From Zymomonas sp. (lineage in GTDB: Bacteria; Pseudomonadota; Alphaproteobacteria; Sphingomonadales; Sphingomonadaceae), in the NCBI GenBank assembly GCA_027489105.1, contig JAIYAJ010000520.1, forward strand, positions 1-12,519: a DNA stretch of 12,519 nt, in the 5' to 3' direction. Every line of letters starts with the position of its first letter. Positions within the stretch are counted from its first letter, which is position 1. Both the position numbers and the translations under genes were made by a program. Below the pieces are notes generated by a model. The model was not told the origin of the DNA. It saw nothing but the letters and a program-made list of their open reading frames with translations, and did no database searches. Of this stretch, positions 1 through 7,943 are shown one piece after another.

Positions 1-383
1 AGCGCTCGCTCGATGAGGCGATCCGCTACACCAAGGAGCGCAAACAGTTCGGCCAGGCGATCGCCGATTTCCAGACGGTTCAGTTCACTCTGGCCGACAT
101 GGAGACCGAGCTTCAGGCGGCCCGCATGCTGCTCTACGTGGCAGCCGCCAAGGTCACCGCCAACGCACCCGACAAGACGCATTTTGCTGCGATGGCCAAG
201 CGCTTCGCGACCGACACCGGCTCGGCCGTGGTCGATCGCGCGCTGCAGCTTCACGGCGGCTATGGCTATTTGCAGGATTATCCGATCGAGCGCTTCTGGC
301 GCGACCTGCGCGTGCATCGCATCCTCGAGGGCACCAACGAGATCATGCGCCTCATCACCAGCCGGGAGCTTCTGCGCCAATGA
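1..383 (+). CDS. Isobutyryl-CoA dehydrogenase (acyl-CoA dehydrogenase family), C-terminal part
   Basis: This is the last 126 codons of an FAD-dependent acyl-CoA dehydrogenase; the reading frame starts at base 3 and the 5' two thirds lie outside the window. Only the C-terminal helical domain is seen. It has the HGGYGY segment (bases 252-269) and an LEGTNEI motif whose Glu (bases 327-329) aligns with the catalytic base of the family. The stretch from the HGGYGY to the end closely resembles remembered human ACAD8, including a similar SRELL ending, which favours isobutyryl-CoA dehydrogenase over short-chain or isovaleryl enzymes. The reaction would be isobutyryl-CoA to methacrylyl-CoA, with electrons passed to ETF. 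The stop codon overlaps the next start (ATGA, 380-383), so translation is probably coupled. The three genes that follow supply the next steps of valine breakdown, which supports the substrate call. Family is certain; exact substrate is inferred from similarity and context. Confidence 0.9.
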   Translation, partial: RSLDEAIRYTKERKQFGQAIADFQTVQFTLADMETELQAARMLLYVAAAKVTANAPDKTHFAAMAKRFATDTGSAVVDRALQLHGGYGYLQDYPIERFWRDLRVHRILEGTNEIMRLITSRELLRQ

Positions 384-1444
384 CCGAAACCGCGCCCCCG
401 GAGGTCTTCACCTTCGTCGAAGGCCGGGCGGGCCGCATCCGCCTGAACCGTCCCAAGGCGATCCATGCGCTGACGCACGGCATCTGCACTGCGATGATCG
501 AGGCGCTGGTCGCCTGGGCGGATGACGATGCCATCGATCTGGTGATGATCGACCATGCCGAAGGGCGAGGCTTCTGCGCGGGCGGGGACATTCGCCTGAT
601 CGCGGAGAGCGCAGCGGTCGACGGGGTCGCGGCGCGCGCCTTCTTCCATGAGGAATATCGCCTCAACCATCTGCTCTTCACCTACGCCAAACCAACGATC
701 GCCTTCATGGATGGGATCACCATGGGCGGGGGCGTCGGCATCTCGCAGCCTTGCGCGATTCGCGTCGTCACCGACCGGACGGTCTATGCCATGCCGGAGA
801 CGGGCATCGGCCTGTTCACCGATGTCGGCGGTGGTCGCTATCTGTCGCGCATGCCGGGGCGCATGGGCCAATATGTCGGTTTGACCGGCGCCCGCCTGAA
901 CGGCGCCGAATGCCTCGCGCTGTCGCTGGGTACGCATCATGTCGCCTCCGAGGGCGTCGAGGCGCTCAAGGCAGCGATCCTCGCCAATCCGAAGGCGATC
1001 GATGCGGCGCTTCGCAGCGCGGTGACCACGGTCCCCGAGGCGCCGATCCTCGACCATCGGGCCGAGATCGACCGGCTGTTCGCTTCGGATCGCTATGAGG
1101 ACATCCTCGCTGCCCTGACGGCAGACGGCTCGGACTGGGCACAGGCCACGCTCAAGACGCTGTCGGGAAAGTCGCCGCTGTCCTGCAAGGTCGTGCTGCG
1201 CCTGCTGGCCGAGGCCGCACGCATCGACGACTTCGCCGATGAGATGGCGATGGAATATGCGGTGGGCGCGCACATCATCCGCCATCCCGATTTTGTCGAA
1301 GGCGTTCGCGCCTTGATCGTTGACAAGGACAATGCGCCGCGCTGGAACCCGGCCACTGCCGAGGGCGTCACCGACGAGACCGTCGATGCCGTCTTCGCGC
1401 CGCTTCCGCCGGCCGAGGCATGGTCGCCTCTGCCCCAAGCCTGA
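380..1444 (+). CDS. 3-hydroxyisobutyryl-CoA hydrolase (crotonase fold)
   Basis: This 354-residue protein has the crotonase fold and is longer than typical enoyl-CoA hydratases (~260 residues), as expected for HIBYL-CoA hydrolases. The oxyanion-hole segments are GFCAGGD (residues 64-70) and [12 protein letters not shown] (111-122). The [14 protein letters not shown] segment (139-152) is diagnostic: Glu140 and Asp148 align with the catalytic Glu/Asp pair of human HIBCH, whereas hydratases differ here. The enzyme releases CoA from 3-hydroxyisobutyryl-CoA, giving free 3-hydroxyisobutyrate, and so keeps reactive methacrylyl-CoA low. The start at 380 overlaps the previous stop by ATGA, with a GGGAG at 364-368 upstream. 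It is followed 11 bases later by a true enoyl-CoA hydratase and then by 3-hydroxyisobutyrate dehydrogenase, which uses its product. A generic 'enoyl-CoA hydratase/isomerase' label is possible but less informative. Confidence 0.92.
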   Translation: MTETAPPEVFTFVEGRAGRIRLNRPKAIHALTHGICTAMIEALVAWADDDAIDLVMIDHAEGRGFCAGGDIRLIAESAAVDGVAARAFFHEEYRLNHLLFTYAKPTIAFMDGITMGGGVGISQPCAIRVVTDRTVYAMPETGIGLFTDVGGGRYLSRMPGRMGQYVGLTGARLNGAECLALSLGTHHVASEGVEALKAAILANPKAIDAALRSAVTTVPEAPILDHRAEIDRLFASDRYEDILAALTADGSDWAQATLKTLSGKSPLSCKVVLRLLAEAARIDDFADEMAMEYAVGAHIIRHPDFVEGVRALIVDKDNAPRWNPATAEGVTDETVDAVFAPLPPAEAWSPLPQA

Positions 1445-1455
1445 AAGGATTCCGC

Positions 1456-2229
1456 ATGTCCTACGAAACCATCCTCGTCGAAACCCAGGGGCCGGTGACG
1501 ATTATCCGCCTCAACCGGCCGGAGGCGCTCAACGCGCTGAACACCCAGGTGCTCGCCGACCTGATCGACGCCTTCGGCAAATATGATGCCGATCCGGCGC
1601 AGCGCTGCGCGATCCTGACCGGGAGCGAAAAGGCGTTCGCGGCGGGCGCCGACATCAAGCAGATGCAGCCCAAGGGCTTCTCCGAGATGTATGCGGAGAA
1701 TTTCTTCGCCGGCTTCGAGCGCGTCACCGCGACCCGCAAGCCGTGGATCGCGGCGGTGTCGGGCTTCGCGCTCGGCGGCGGCTGTGAGCTGGCGATGATG
1801 GCCGACATCATGATCGCGGCCGATAACGCCAAGTTCGGCCAGCCCGAGATCAAGCTGGGCGTTGCACCCGGCATGGGCGGGTCGCAGCGCCTGACCCGCG
1901 CCGTCGGCAAGTCCAAGGCGATGGACATGTGCCTGACAGGCCGCATGATGGACGCGGCCGAAGCCGAGCGTGGCGGTCTGGTCAGCAAGGTCGTGCCGCT
2001 CGCCGAGCTGATGGATGAGGCTCTGAAGATGGCGCAGGTGATCGCCGGCATGCCGCCGCTCGCCGCCATCGCGAACAAGGAAATGGTCAACGCCGCCTTC
2101 GAAACCGGGCTCGCCATGGGCCTGCTGTTCGAACGGCGGATCTTCAACGGTCTGTGCGCGACCGACGACAAGGCGGAAGGGATGACCGCCTTCGTCGAGA
2201 AGCGCCCGGGCAACTGGACGGGAAAATAA
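1456..2229 (+). CDS. Enoyl-CoA hydratase (methacrylyl-CoA hydration in valine catabolism)
   Basis: This 257-residue protein has the normal length of a bacterial crotonase. The start at 1456 is chosen because AAGGA (1445-1449) lies six bases before it and the protein then begins MSYETI, a typical N-terminus; an upstream in-frame ATG would overlap the previous gene by 25 bases. Oxyanion-hole residues lie in AFAAGADIK (60-68) and ALGGGCE (105-111). Glu111 and Glu131 (GQPE) stand 20 residues apart and match the two catalytic glutamates of rat mitochondrial crotonase (Glu144 and Glu164), so a hydratase rather than an isomerase or hydrolase is expected. Context suggests it adds water to methacrylyl-CoA to give 3-hydroxyisobutyryl-CoA, the substrate of the upstream-encoded hydrolase. 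It may also serve general short-chain beta-oxidation, which the sequence cannot exclude. Confidence 0.92.
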   Translation: MSYETILVETQGPVTIIRLNRPEALNALNTQVLADLIDAFGKYDADPAQRCAILTGSEKAFAAGADIKQMQPKGFSEMYAENFFAGFERVTATRKPWIAAVSGFALGGGCELAMMADIMIAADNAKFGQPEIKLGVAPGMGGSQRLTRAVGKSKAMDMCLTGRMMDAAEAERGGLVSKVVPLAELMDEALKMAQVIAGMPPLAAIANKEMVNAAFETGLAMGLLFERRIFNGLCATDDKAEGMTAFVEKRPGNWTGK

Positions 2230-2233
2230 GCAT

Positions 2234-3124
2234 ATGGCGACGGTCGGTTTCATCGGGCTCGGCAATATGGGCGGCGGCATGGCCGCCAACCTTGCCAAGA
2301 AGGGGCATGACGTCAGGGCGTTCGATCTGTCGCAGGACGCGCTCGACCGCGCCAAGGCCGCAGGCTGCCTGCCGGTCGCTTCGGCGGCCGAGGCGGTCGC
2401 GGGTGCGGACTATGTCGTGACGATGTTGCCGGCCGGCCAGCATGTCCGTTCGGTCTACGAGAACGAGATCTTCGCGGCGGTGCCTGCTTCGGCGCTGCTG
2501 ATGGATTGCTCGACGATCGACGTGGGCAGCGCCCGCGCGGTCGCTGCGGCCGCCACGGCCAAGGGGCTCGCTTTCGTCGACGCGCCCGTCTCGGGCGGCA
2601 TTGCTGCCGCCAATGGCGGGACGCTGACCTTCATGGTCGGCGGCAGCGCCGAGCATTTTGCGCGGGCGGAGCCGGTCCTCGCGCTGATGGGCAAGGCGGT
2701 GATCCATGCCGGCGGTCCGGGCTCGGGCCAGGCGGCGAAGATCGTCAACAACATGATCCTCGGTTCGACGATGGTCGCGACCTGCGAGGCCTTCGCGCTG
2801 GCGCAGAAGCTGGGCCTCGATCTGCAGACCTTCTTCGATATCTCATCCAAGGCGAGTGGCCAGAGCTGGTCGATGACGAGCTATTGCCCGGTCCCGGGGG
2901 TCGGCCCGCAGACCCCGGCCGACAATGGCTATGAGGGCGGCTTCGCGTCGGCGCTGATGCTCAAGGACCTCAAGCTGGCGGTCGAGGCCGCACAGAGCGT
3001 GGGCGCGAGCGTACCGATGGGAAGCAGCGCGGAGAGCCTCTATCAGGCCTTCGCCAATCTCGGCGGCGCCGGCAAGGACTTTTCGGCGATCATCAAGATG
3101 CTCGACGGCAGTTTCAAGGCCTGA
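2234..3124 (+). CDS. mmsB: 3-hydroxyisobutyrate dehydrogenase
   Basis: This 296-residue enzyme has the standard length of the beta-hydroxyacid dehydrogenase family. The N-terminal Rossmann fold has the dinucleotide motif GLGNMGG (residues 8-14). The substrate-binding signature DAPVSGG is at 116-122, and the catalytic Lys169 lies in GSGQAAKIVNN (163-173). KDLKLA (244-249) is the conserved C-terminal helix motif. It oxidises 3-hydroxyisobutyrate to methylmalonate semialdehyde with NAD+. It starts four bases after the hydratase stop with only a weak GGGA (2220-2223) ahead, so translation is probably coupled. It is the last gene of the operon, ending 27 bases before a strong terminator hairpin. 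The family also holds tartronate semialdehyde reductase and 6-phosphogluconate dehydrogenase-like enzymes, but the valine-pathway neighbours make the HIBADH assignment firm. Confidence 0.95.
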   Translation: MATVGFIGLGNMGGGMAANLAKKGHDVRAFDLSQDALDRAKAAGCLPVASAAEAVAGADYVVTMLPAGQHVRSVYENEIFAAVPASALLMDCSTIDVGSARAVAAAATAKGLAFVDAPVSGGIAAANGGTLTFMVGGSAEHFARAEPVLALMGKAVIHAGGPGSGQAAKIVNNMILGSTMVATCEAFALAQKLGLDLQTFFDISSKASGQSWSMTSYCPVPGVGPQTPADNGYEGGFASALMLKDLKLAVEAAQSVGASVPMGSSAESLYQAFANLGGAGKDFSAIIKMLDGSFKA

Positions 3125-3151
3125 GGGTTTGCCCGATCAAGGCAGGAACAC

Positions 3152-3189
3152 GGGCCGCGACGGGCATTCTGTCGTGGCCCCTTTTCTTT
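3152..3189 (+). terminator. Rho-independent terminator of the valine operon
   Basis: A ten-pair stem is formed by 3152-3161 and 3171-3180, perfect except for one G-U pair, around a nine-base loop. It is followed directly by the pyrimidine-rich tail CTTTTCTTT (3181-3189). It lies 27 bases after the mmsB stop. The T-rich tail is only on the + side, so it should stop mmsB transcription; the convergent ABC gene, ending at 3194, lacks an obvious T-run of its own on the other side of the stem. Confidence 0.85.
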
Positions 3190-3193
3190 GTCC

Positions 3194-5035
3194 TCAGGCG
3201 TGCGCTTCGCTGAATTGCAGGCGGGCGAGGCGCGCGTAGAGGCCATCCTGCGCGCTGAGGCTGGCATGATCGCCTTCCTCGACGATGCGGCCCTGATCCA
3301 TGACCAGAATCCGGTCCGCCGCGCGTACGGTGGCCAGGCGGTGTGCGATGACGATCGTCGTGCGCCCTTCCATCAGCCGGTCGAGCGCATCCTGCACCAG
3401 CTTTTCGGATTCGGCGTCGAGCGCTGAAGTTGCTTCGTCGAGGAGGAGAAGCGGAGCATCGCGCAGCAACGCGCGCGCGATGGCGAGGCGCTGCCGCTGA
3501 CCGCCCGACAGCCGCGCGCCGGCCTCGCCGAGGAAGGTGTCGAGACCCTGGGGAAGGTCGCGCAGGAAGCCGGCGGCATTGGCGGCCTCGGCTGCAGCCC
3601 AGATCGCGGCATCGTCCGCATCCCAGCGGCCATAGCGCAGATTGTCGCGCGCCGACGCGCCGAAGATCACGGTTTCCTGCGGCACGACCGCGAGGCGCCG
3701 ACGGATCTCGGCCGGATCGGCATCGGGCAGCGCCACCCCGTCGAGCCGGATCGCGCCCCCTTCGGGATCGTAGAAGCGCTGGGCGAGCTGCAATATTGTC
3801 GACTTGCCGGCTCCCGAGGGGCCGACGACGGCCACCATCTCGCCCGGCTCGACCGAGAAGCTGACATCGTCGAGCGCCTTCACCTCGGGCCGCGTCGGAT
3901 AGCGGAAGACCACATGATCGAAGGCGAGGCGGCCGATCGCCGGCGCGGGCAGGGCGACAGGATGAGCAGGAGCCCTGATCTCGGGTTCGGCGGTCAGCAG
4001 TTCCGAGAGCCGGGAGGCGGCACCGGCTGCGCGGAGAATGTCGCCATAGACTTCGGCAAGCGCGCCGAAAGAGCCGGCGACGATGCCTCCGGTCATGATG
4101 AAGGCCGCGATCGAGCCGCCCGACAGGCGGCCGCTGGCGACGTCGATCGCGCCCTGCCACATGACGAGGGTGATCGATCCGAAGATCAGGCCGATGATGA
4201 TGGCGGTCATCACCGAGCGGACGGTGATGCGGCGCCGGGCGGTGGCAAAGCCCTGTTCGACGACCTCGCCGAAGCGTTCGGCCTCACGCCGTTCCTGCCC
4301 GAATCCCTGGACGATCTTCATCGAACGCAGCGTTTCGGACACGGTGGCGCCGACGTCGGCGATCCGGTCCTGCGATGTCTGCGACAGGCGCCGGAGGCGG
4401 CGGCCCATGAACACGATCGGCAAGATGACCAGCGGGATGCCGAGCATCAGCAGGCCGGCGAGCTTCGGCGCCAGGGCGAAGAGGTAGAGGATTCCACCGA
4501 TCGCGAGGAAGATGTTGCGCAGCGCGACCGAGATAGTGGTGCCGACCACCTGTTCGATGATGGCCGTGTCTGCGGTCAGGCGCGAGGCGATTTCGGAAGG
4601 GCGATTCTCTTCGAAATAGGCAGGCGCGAGCCGCAGGAGATTGGCCTGAACCCCGGTCCGGATGTCGGCGACGACGCGCTCGCCGAGCCAGGAGACGAAA
4701 TAGAAGCGGGTCGCGGTCGCCAGCGCGAGGACCATGACGATCCCCATCAGCCCCTGGAAATAGGGCCCGACGTCGCCGCCCGAGGCGATGAATCCCTTGT
4801 CGATGACCAACCGGAAACCGCCGGGAATGGCCAGCGTGGCCGAGGCCGCGACGACCAGTGCCGTCAGCGCCGCCGCGATCCGACCGGGATAGCGGGTGGC
4901 GAAACGCCAGATCATAGCCAGTTCGCCCAGCTTGCGTTGGGACTTCGGGGGGAGCTCGTCACGTCTTGCCATGGAAGCGGCCCTAGCAAGCTGCGCTGTC
5001 TGGCTCAATCGGCCATAGGTGTCGCGGATCGTCAT
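3194..5035 (-). CDS. ABC exporter half-transporter (fused permease and ATPase, MsbA/ABCB type)
   Basis: This 613-residue protein joins a six-helix type IV exporter membrane domain (roughly residues 50-330; hydrophobic segments near 52-70, 92-115, 168-187, 192-210, 275-295 and 307-327) to a C-terminal ATPase. ATPase motifs are complete: Walker A GPSGAGKST (405-413), Q-loop Gln453, signature LSGGQ (509-513), Walker B LLLLD (529-533) with catalytic Glu534, D-loop SALD and H-loop His565. It should work as a homodimer in the inner membrane, exporting lipid or hydrophobic compounds; the substrate cannot be read from sequence. It stands alone, convergent to the valine operon and divergent from phaZ. 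Neither possible start has a clear Shine-Dalgarno. An internal ATG at 4970-4972 (residue 22, MARRDEL) would give a 592-residue protein with the whole membrane domain intact, and is a credible alternative. A lipid A flippase role is possible but not shown. Confidence 0.93.
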   Translation of the reverse strand: MTIRDTYGRLSQTAQLARAASMARRDELPPKSQRKLGELAMIWRFATRYPGRIAAALTALVVAASATLAIPGGFRLVIDKGFIASGGDVGPYFQGLMGIVMVLALATATRFYFVSWLGERVVADIRTGVQANLLRLAPAYFEENRPSEIASRLTADTAIIEQVVGTTISVALRNIFLAIGGILYLFALAPKLAGLLMLGIPLVILPIVFMGRRLRRLSQTSQDRIADVGATVSETLRSMKIVQGFGQERREAERFGEVVEQGFATARRRITVRSVMTAIIIGLIFGSITLVMWQGAIDVASGRLSGGSIAAFIMTGGIVAGSFGALAEVYGDILRAAGAASRLSELLTAEPEIRAPAHPVALPAPAIGRLAFDHVVFRYPTRPEVKALDDVSFSVEPGEMVAVVGPSGAGKSTILQLAQRFYDPEGGAIRLDGVALPDADPAEIRRRLAVVPQETVIFGASARDNLRYGRWDADDAAIWAAAEAANAAGFLRDLPQGLDTFLGEAGARLSGGQRQRLAIARALLRDAPLLLLDEATSALDAESEKLVQDALDRLMEGRTTIVIAHRLATVRAADRILVMDQGRIVEEGDHASLSAQDGLYARLARLQFSEAHA

Positions 5036-5167
5036 TGCGGCGATGCAGGATGGAAAGCTTATGGCAATCCCGCCCTGCTAAACCTAAATGATCATGGCAC
5101 GGGATACTGCGCTGCGGTATTGGGTTTCGGGTTGCGAGACGCTTTGTGCACGAACGCGGAGATTTGA
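5036..5167. promoter_or_regulatory. Divergent intergenic region between ABC exporter and phaZ
   Basis: These 132 bases separate two divergent starts and must hold the phaZ promoter and probably that of the ABC gene. I could not identify a convincing -35/-10 pair on either strand. The clearest feature is an imperfect palindrome at 5104-5120 (ATAC-t-GC-gct-GC-g-GTAT), 47 bases before the phaZ start, which could be an operator. Local base composition is less GC-rich than in the genes, as expected for a promoter region. Confidence 0.5.
5158..5162 (+). promoter_or_regulatory. phaZ ribosome binding site
   Basis: GGAGA lies five bases before the ATG at 5168. The codon directly before that ATG in the same frame (5165-5167) is TGA, so the protein cannot begin further upstream. 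Together these settle the phaZ start. Confidence 0.75.
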
Positions 5168-6388
5168 ATGCTGTATGACGCCTATGAGTTTCAGCGGACG
5201 CTGATGTCGGCCGCCAGCACATGGGCCAATATCAGCGCACAATGGCTGCAGAACCCGCTCAACCCGATGTCCTACAGCAATATGGCGCCGATGATGGCGT
5301 CGGGCCTCGATGTGTTCGCCCATGCGTCCGCGTCGCGTGGAAAGCCCGACTTCGGCTTCACCGAGGTCGAGGTCGACGGCAAGATCGTCGCGGTGACCGA
5401 GGAGATCATTCTCCGCAAGCCCTTCGGGCAGCTCAAGCGTTTCCGTCGCCGCGGCGTGACCGGGCAACCGAAGCTGTTGATCGTGGCGCCGATGTCCGGC
5501 CACTATGCCACGCTGCTGCGCGGTACGGTCGAGCGGATGCTGCCGCGCCATGACGTGTATATCACCGATTGGCGCGATGCGCGGCTCGTGCCCGTCAGCG
5601 AGGGCAGCTTCGATCTCGACGATTATGTCGACTATCTGGTCGAGTTTCTCGAGAAGCTGGGGCCCGGTACGCATATGCTGGCGGTGTGTCAGCCATCGGT
5701 GCCGGCTTATGCGGCGGCTGCCATCATGGCAGCGGACGAAAACCCGTGCCGTCCGGCGTCGCTCACGATGATGGGTGGCCCGATCGACACGCGCGAGGCG
5801 CCGACCGCCGTCAACACCGTCGCGACGCAGCGGCCGCTGGCCTGGTTCGAGCAGAATGTCATCCACACCGTGCCGGTCTACTATCCGGGTGTGGGGCGGC
5901 GGGTCTATCCGGGCTTCCTGCAGCTGACCGGCTTCATGGCGATGAATCTCGGTAACCACCTCGTCAGCCACTGGAGCATGTTCAAGCATCTCGTCGATGG
6001 AGATGAGGAAAGCGCCGACGCCACCAAGGCCTTCTACGACGAATATCGCTCGGTCTGCGACATGACCGAGGAGTTTTATCTGCAGACGATCGACCAGGTC
6101 TTCCAGCGCCATCTGCTGCCCAAGGGCCAGTTCATGCATCGCGGCAAGCTGGTCGATCCGGCGGCGATCAAGGATATCGGCCTGCTCGCGATCGAGGGCG
6201 AACGCGACGATATTTCTGGGATCGGCCAGACCAAGGCGGCGCTGTCCCTCGCAACCGCGCTCCCCACCGAGAAGAAGCAGTATCTGCTTGCCGAGAAGGT
6301 CGGCCATTACGGCATCTTCAACGGCCGCCGCTGGCGCGAGAAGATCGCGCCGGTCGTCGACGCCTGGATCGCCGCGAATGCGCGATAG
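5168..6388 (+). CDS. phaZ: Intracellular polyhydroxyalkanoate (PHB) depolymerase
   Basis: This 406-residue alpha/beta-hydrolase matches the usual length of intracellular PHB depolymerases of the Cupriavidus PhaZ1 type, which use a cysteine nucleophile instead of serine. The nucleophile elbow is VCQPSVP with Cys174. Asp347 (EGERDD) and His380 (VGHYG) complete the triad; their 33-residue spacing equals that of Asp355 and His388 in the Cupriavidus enzyme. Other family traits are the YITDWRDAR segment (131-139) and the C-terminal GIFNGRRWR. There is no signal peptide, so it acts on storage granules in the cytoplasm, releasing 3-hydroxybutyrate units. The start is fixed by GGAGA at 5158-5162 and an in-frame TGA immediately upstream. 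It leads a cluster with a secreted repeat protein (11-base overlap) and an epimerase. No PHA synthase, phasin or granule regulator is in the window. Confidence 0.95.
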   Translation: MLYDAYEFQRTLMSAASTWANISAQWLQNPLNPMSYSNMAPMMASGLDVFAHASASRGKPDFGFTEVEVDGKIVAVTEEIILRKPFGQLKRFRRRGVTGQPKLLIVAPMSGHYATLLRGTVERMLPRHDVYITDWRDARLVPVSEGSFDLDDYVDYLVEFLEKLGPGTHMLAVCQPSVPAYAAAAIMAADENPCRPASLTMMGGPIDTREAPTAVNTVATQRPLAWFEQNVIHTVPVYYPGVGRRVYPGFLQLTGFMAMNLGNHLVSHWSMFKHLVDGDEESADATKAFYDEYRSVCDMTEEFYLQTIDQVFQRHLLPKGQFMHRGKLVDPAAIKDIGLLAIEGERDDISGIGQTKAALSLATALPTEKKQYLLAEKVGHYGIFNGRRWREKIAPVVDAWIAANAR

Positions 6389-7943
6389 GCGCGGGTTGCG
6401 CTTCGGCCACTTCTGCGCGACGGTCGCTTTCATTGCGGCGGGGTTCGGGGTTTCGCCGGTACTTTCGACGGCGATAAGCGCGGTCCCCAAGGCTGAGGCC
6501 AGAGCGGCGATCGCTACTGCCCAGGAGGCGGCCTCCCGCGAAGATTGCAAAGGCGTGCTGGCGGCGCTCGATCCGGTAGCAGCCAGCCTGACCGGAGCGG
6601 AACGCGATACCGCGTCGCGGATGCGGCTGATCTGCCTCGGCCGCGAAGGTCGCTTTCTCGAATTGAGCATCCTCCAGAAGGAACTGGCTGCGTCCAGCCC
6701 CCGCGACGGTCTGGTGATCGCTTATGGCGTCATCGTCGCGGCCGGAGAAAATCGCTTTCGCGATGCCGCCGAGCAGCTGTCCCGTCTGGCCCGTGAGGCG
6801 CCGGCTTCGTTCGATGTCCTGTCGGGCAGCGGGGTCCGTGAGATCATCCGCCAGCTCTCCGCCGATCGCTCGGCTGAAGCCAGGGCGGTGCGCGACGGGG
6901 CGGTGATTGCGCTTGCCCAAGCCAACTGGTCCCCCGCAGACATGCCCGAGCTGGGGAATGGGCTGGCCAGAGAGGCTGTGACCGCGCTCGTCAGGACGAA
7001 CCGTATCGACGAGGCGGATAGGTTGCTCGACCGGATCGACGATCCCGAAAGTCTGTCGTCCTTGCTGATCGACCGCAGCTATGCTGCACTCTGGCCGTCG
7101 ATCGAGCGCCGGCTCGGCCCGGCCGGGAAGACGGCGGTCGATCAATATGCGCAGGAGAAGCTCGCCAATTATGGCGACATGCAGGCTTCGGACGCCGCGC
7201 TGCGCGATGCGGCCAATGCTCTGCTGCTGCTTGGTAGGGCTGCGGACGCGGTGGATCTTACCGGCCGTGCCGAGATCGCCAATGGCATGAGCGAGGAAGA
7301 GATACAGGTCGCCATGCTGCGCGCTCGCGCTCTGGCGCTCGCTGGCCGCGATGCGCAGGCCGCCGACTTCCTCTCGACGCTGCTGACGCTCGATCTGGTC
7401 AAGACGCCCGATGCTGATCCAGCCCTGATCACCTATACCGAGTATCTCGACGAGATCGGCAGGCCGGCCCAGGCTCTGGTCATCGCGCGGGCGATCCAGA
7501 CCAAGGGCAAGGGCTTGCTCAACGATTTCGCCATGCGGTGGATCGATCGCAGCGAAGTCTGTGCGCTCGGCGCGCTCGGTCGCGCTGCGGAGGCGGCGCC
7601 GGCGATCGAACGACTGAAGTCGCTCGCCTGGCAGAACCATGCGGCGGCGGTCGAGGCACTGCTGTGCGTCAAGCGCGATGCCGAAGCTGCGCAGATCGCA
7701 CTGAAGGGGCTGGCGGACGAAGATGCCTCCGGCGAACTCATCGCCCAGTTTCAACCGACCGGCGCGCTGTGGGCGGCTCCCAAGTCGCGGTTGCGCGATC
7801 TGTGGGCTGGTTTGCTGGCCCGTCCCGACGTCAAGGCGGCGTTCGAGAAGCGCGGGCGGATATTGCCCAAGGCCTATTGGCCCTCGCCCGAGGCCCAGCC
7901 GATACCCCGACGCCGGGTGAGCGACCCTTCCTCGCTGACATGA
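6378..7943 (+). CDS. Secreted alpha-helical (TPR-like) repeat protein, function unknown
   Basis: I do not recognise this 521-residue protein. Residues 1-35 look like a signal peptide: basic RDRRGLR, a hydrophobic core around 13-33, and AISA as a plausible cleavage site. The rest is Ala/Leu/Arg-rich and appears wholly helical, with degenerate 30-40-residue units ending in phrases such as ALLLLGRAADAV (281-292), ARALALAGRDAQAA (316-329) and ALGALGRAAEAA (396-407), the style of TPR or Sel1-like scaffolds. The mature part has four cysteines in two pairs (57/86 and 395/430), compatible with periplasmic disulfides. No catalytic motif is visible. I chose the ATG at 6378 because the signal peptide then sits at the N-terminus; the next upstream ATG would overlap phaZ by about 100 bases. 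The start overlaps phaZ by 11 bases, and the stop overlaps the epimerase by ATGA, so all three are probably co-translated. A protein-binding role in the envelope is a guess. Confidence 0.8.
   Translation: MRDRRGLRFGHFCATVAFIAAGFGVSPVLSTAISAVPKAEARAAIATAQEAASREDCKGVLAALDPVAASLTGAERDTASRMRLICLGREGRFLELSILQKELAASSPRDGLVIAYGVIVAAGENRFRDAAEQLSRLAREAPASFDVLSGSGVREIIRQLSADRSAEARAVRDGAVIALAQANWSPADMPELGNGLAREAVTALVRTNRIDEADRLLDRIDDPESLSSLLIDRSYAALWPSIERRLGPAGKTAVDQYAQEKLANYGDMQASDAALRDAANALLLLGRAADAVDLTGRAEIANGMSEEEIQVAMLRARALALAGRDAQAADFLSTLLTLDLVKTPDADPALITYTEYLDEIGRPAQALVIARAIQTKGKGLLNDFAMRWIDRSEVCALGALGRAAEAAPAIERLKSLAWQNHAAAVEALLCVKRDAEAAQIALKGLADEDASGELIAQFQPTGALWAAPKSRLRDLWAGLLARPDVKAAFEKRGRILPKAYWPSPEAQPIPRRRVSDPSSLT

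Noticed and set aside
278..2355. 386- and 420-codon - strand open frames across the valine operon
   Set aside because: Both run opposite crotonase-family genes with intact active sites, overlap each other, and show shadow-type composition.
3914..5167. 417-codon + strand open frame opposite the ABC exporter
   Set aside because: It lies antisense to a complete exporter; its translation is full of Asp/Gly/Arg repeats typical of reverse-complement shadows and has no domain.
6288..6377. Upstream ATG extension of the secreted repeat protein
   Set aside because: It would overlap phaZ by about 100 bases and put 30 Arg/Ser-rich residues ahead of an otherwise normal signal peptide.
5084..6670. 528-codon open frame on the - strand opposite phaZ
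   Set aside because: It is an antisense shadow of phaZ, which has a full catalytic triad; the antisense protein resembles no family and spans the phaZ promoter.
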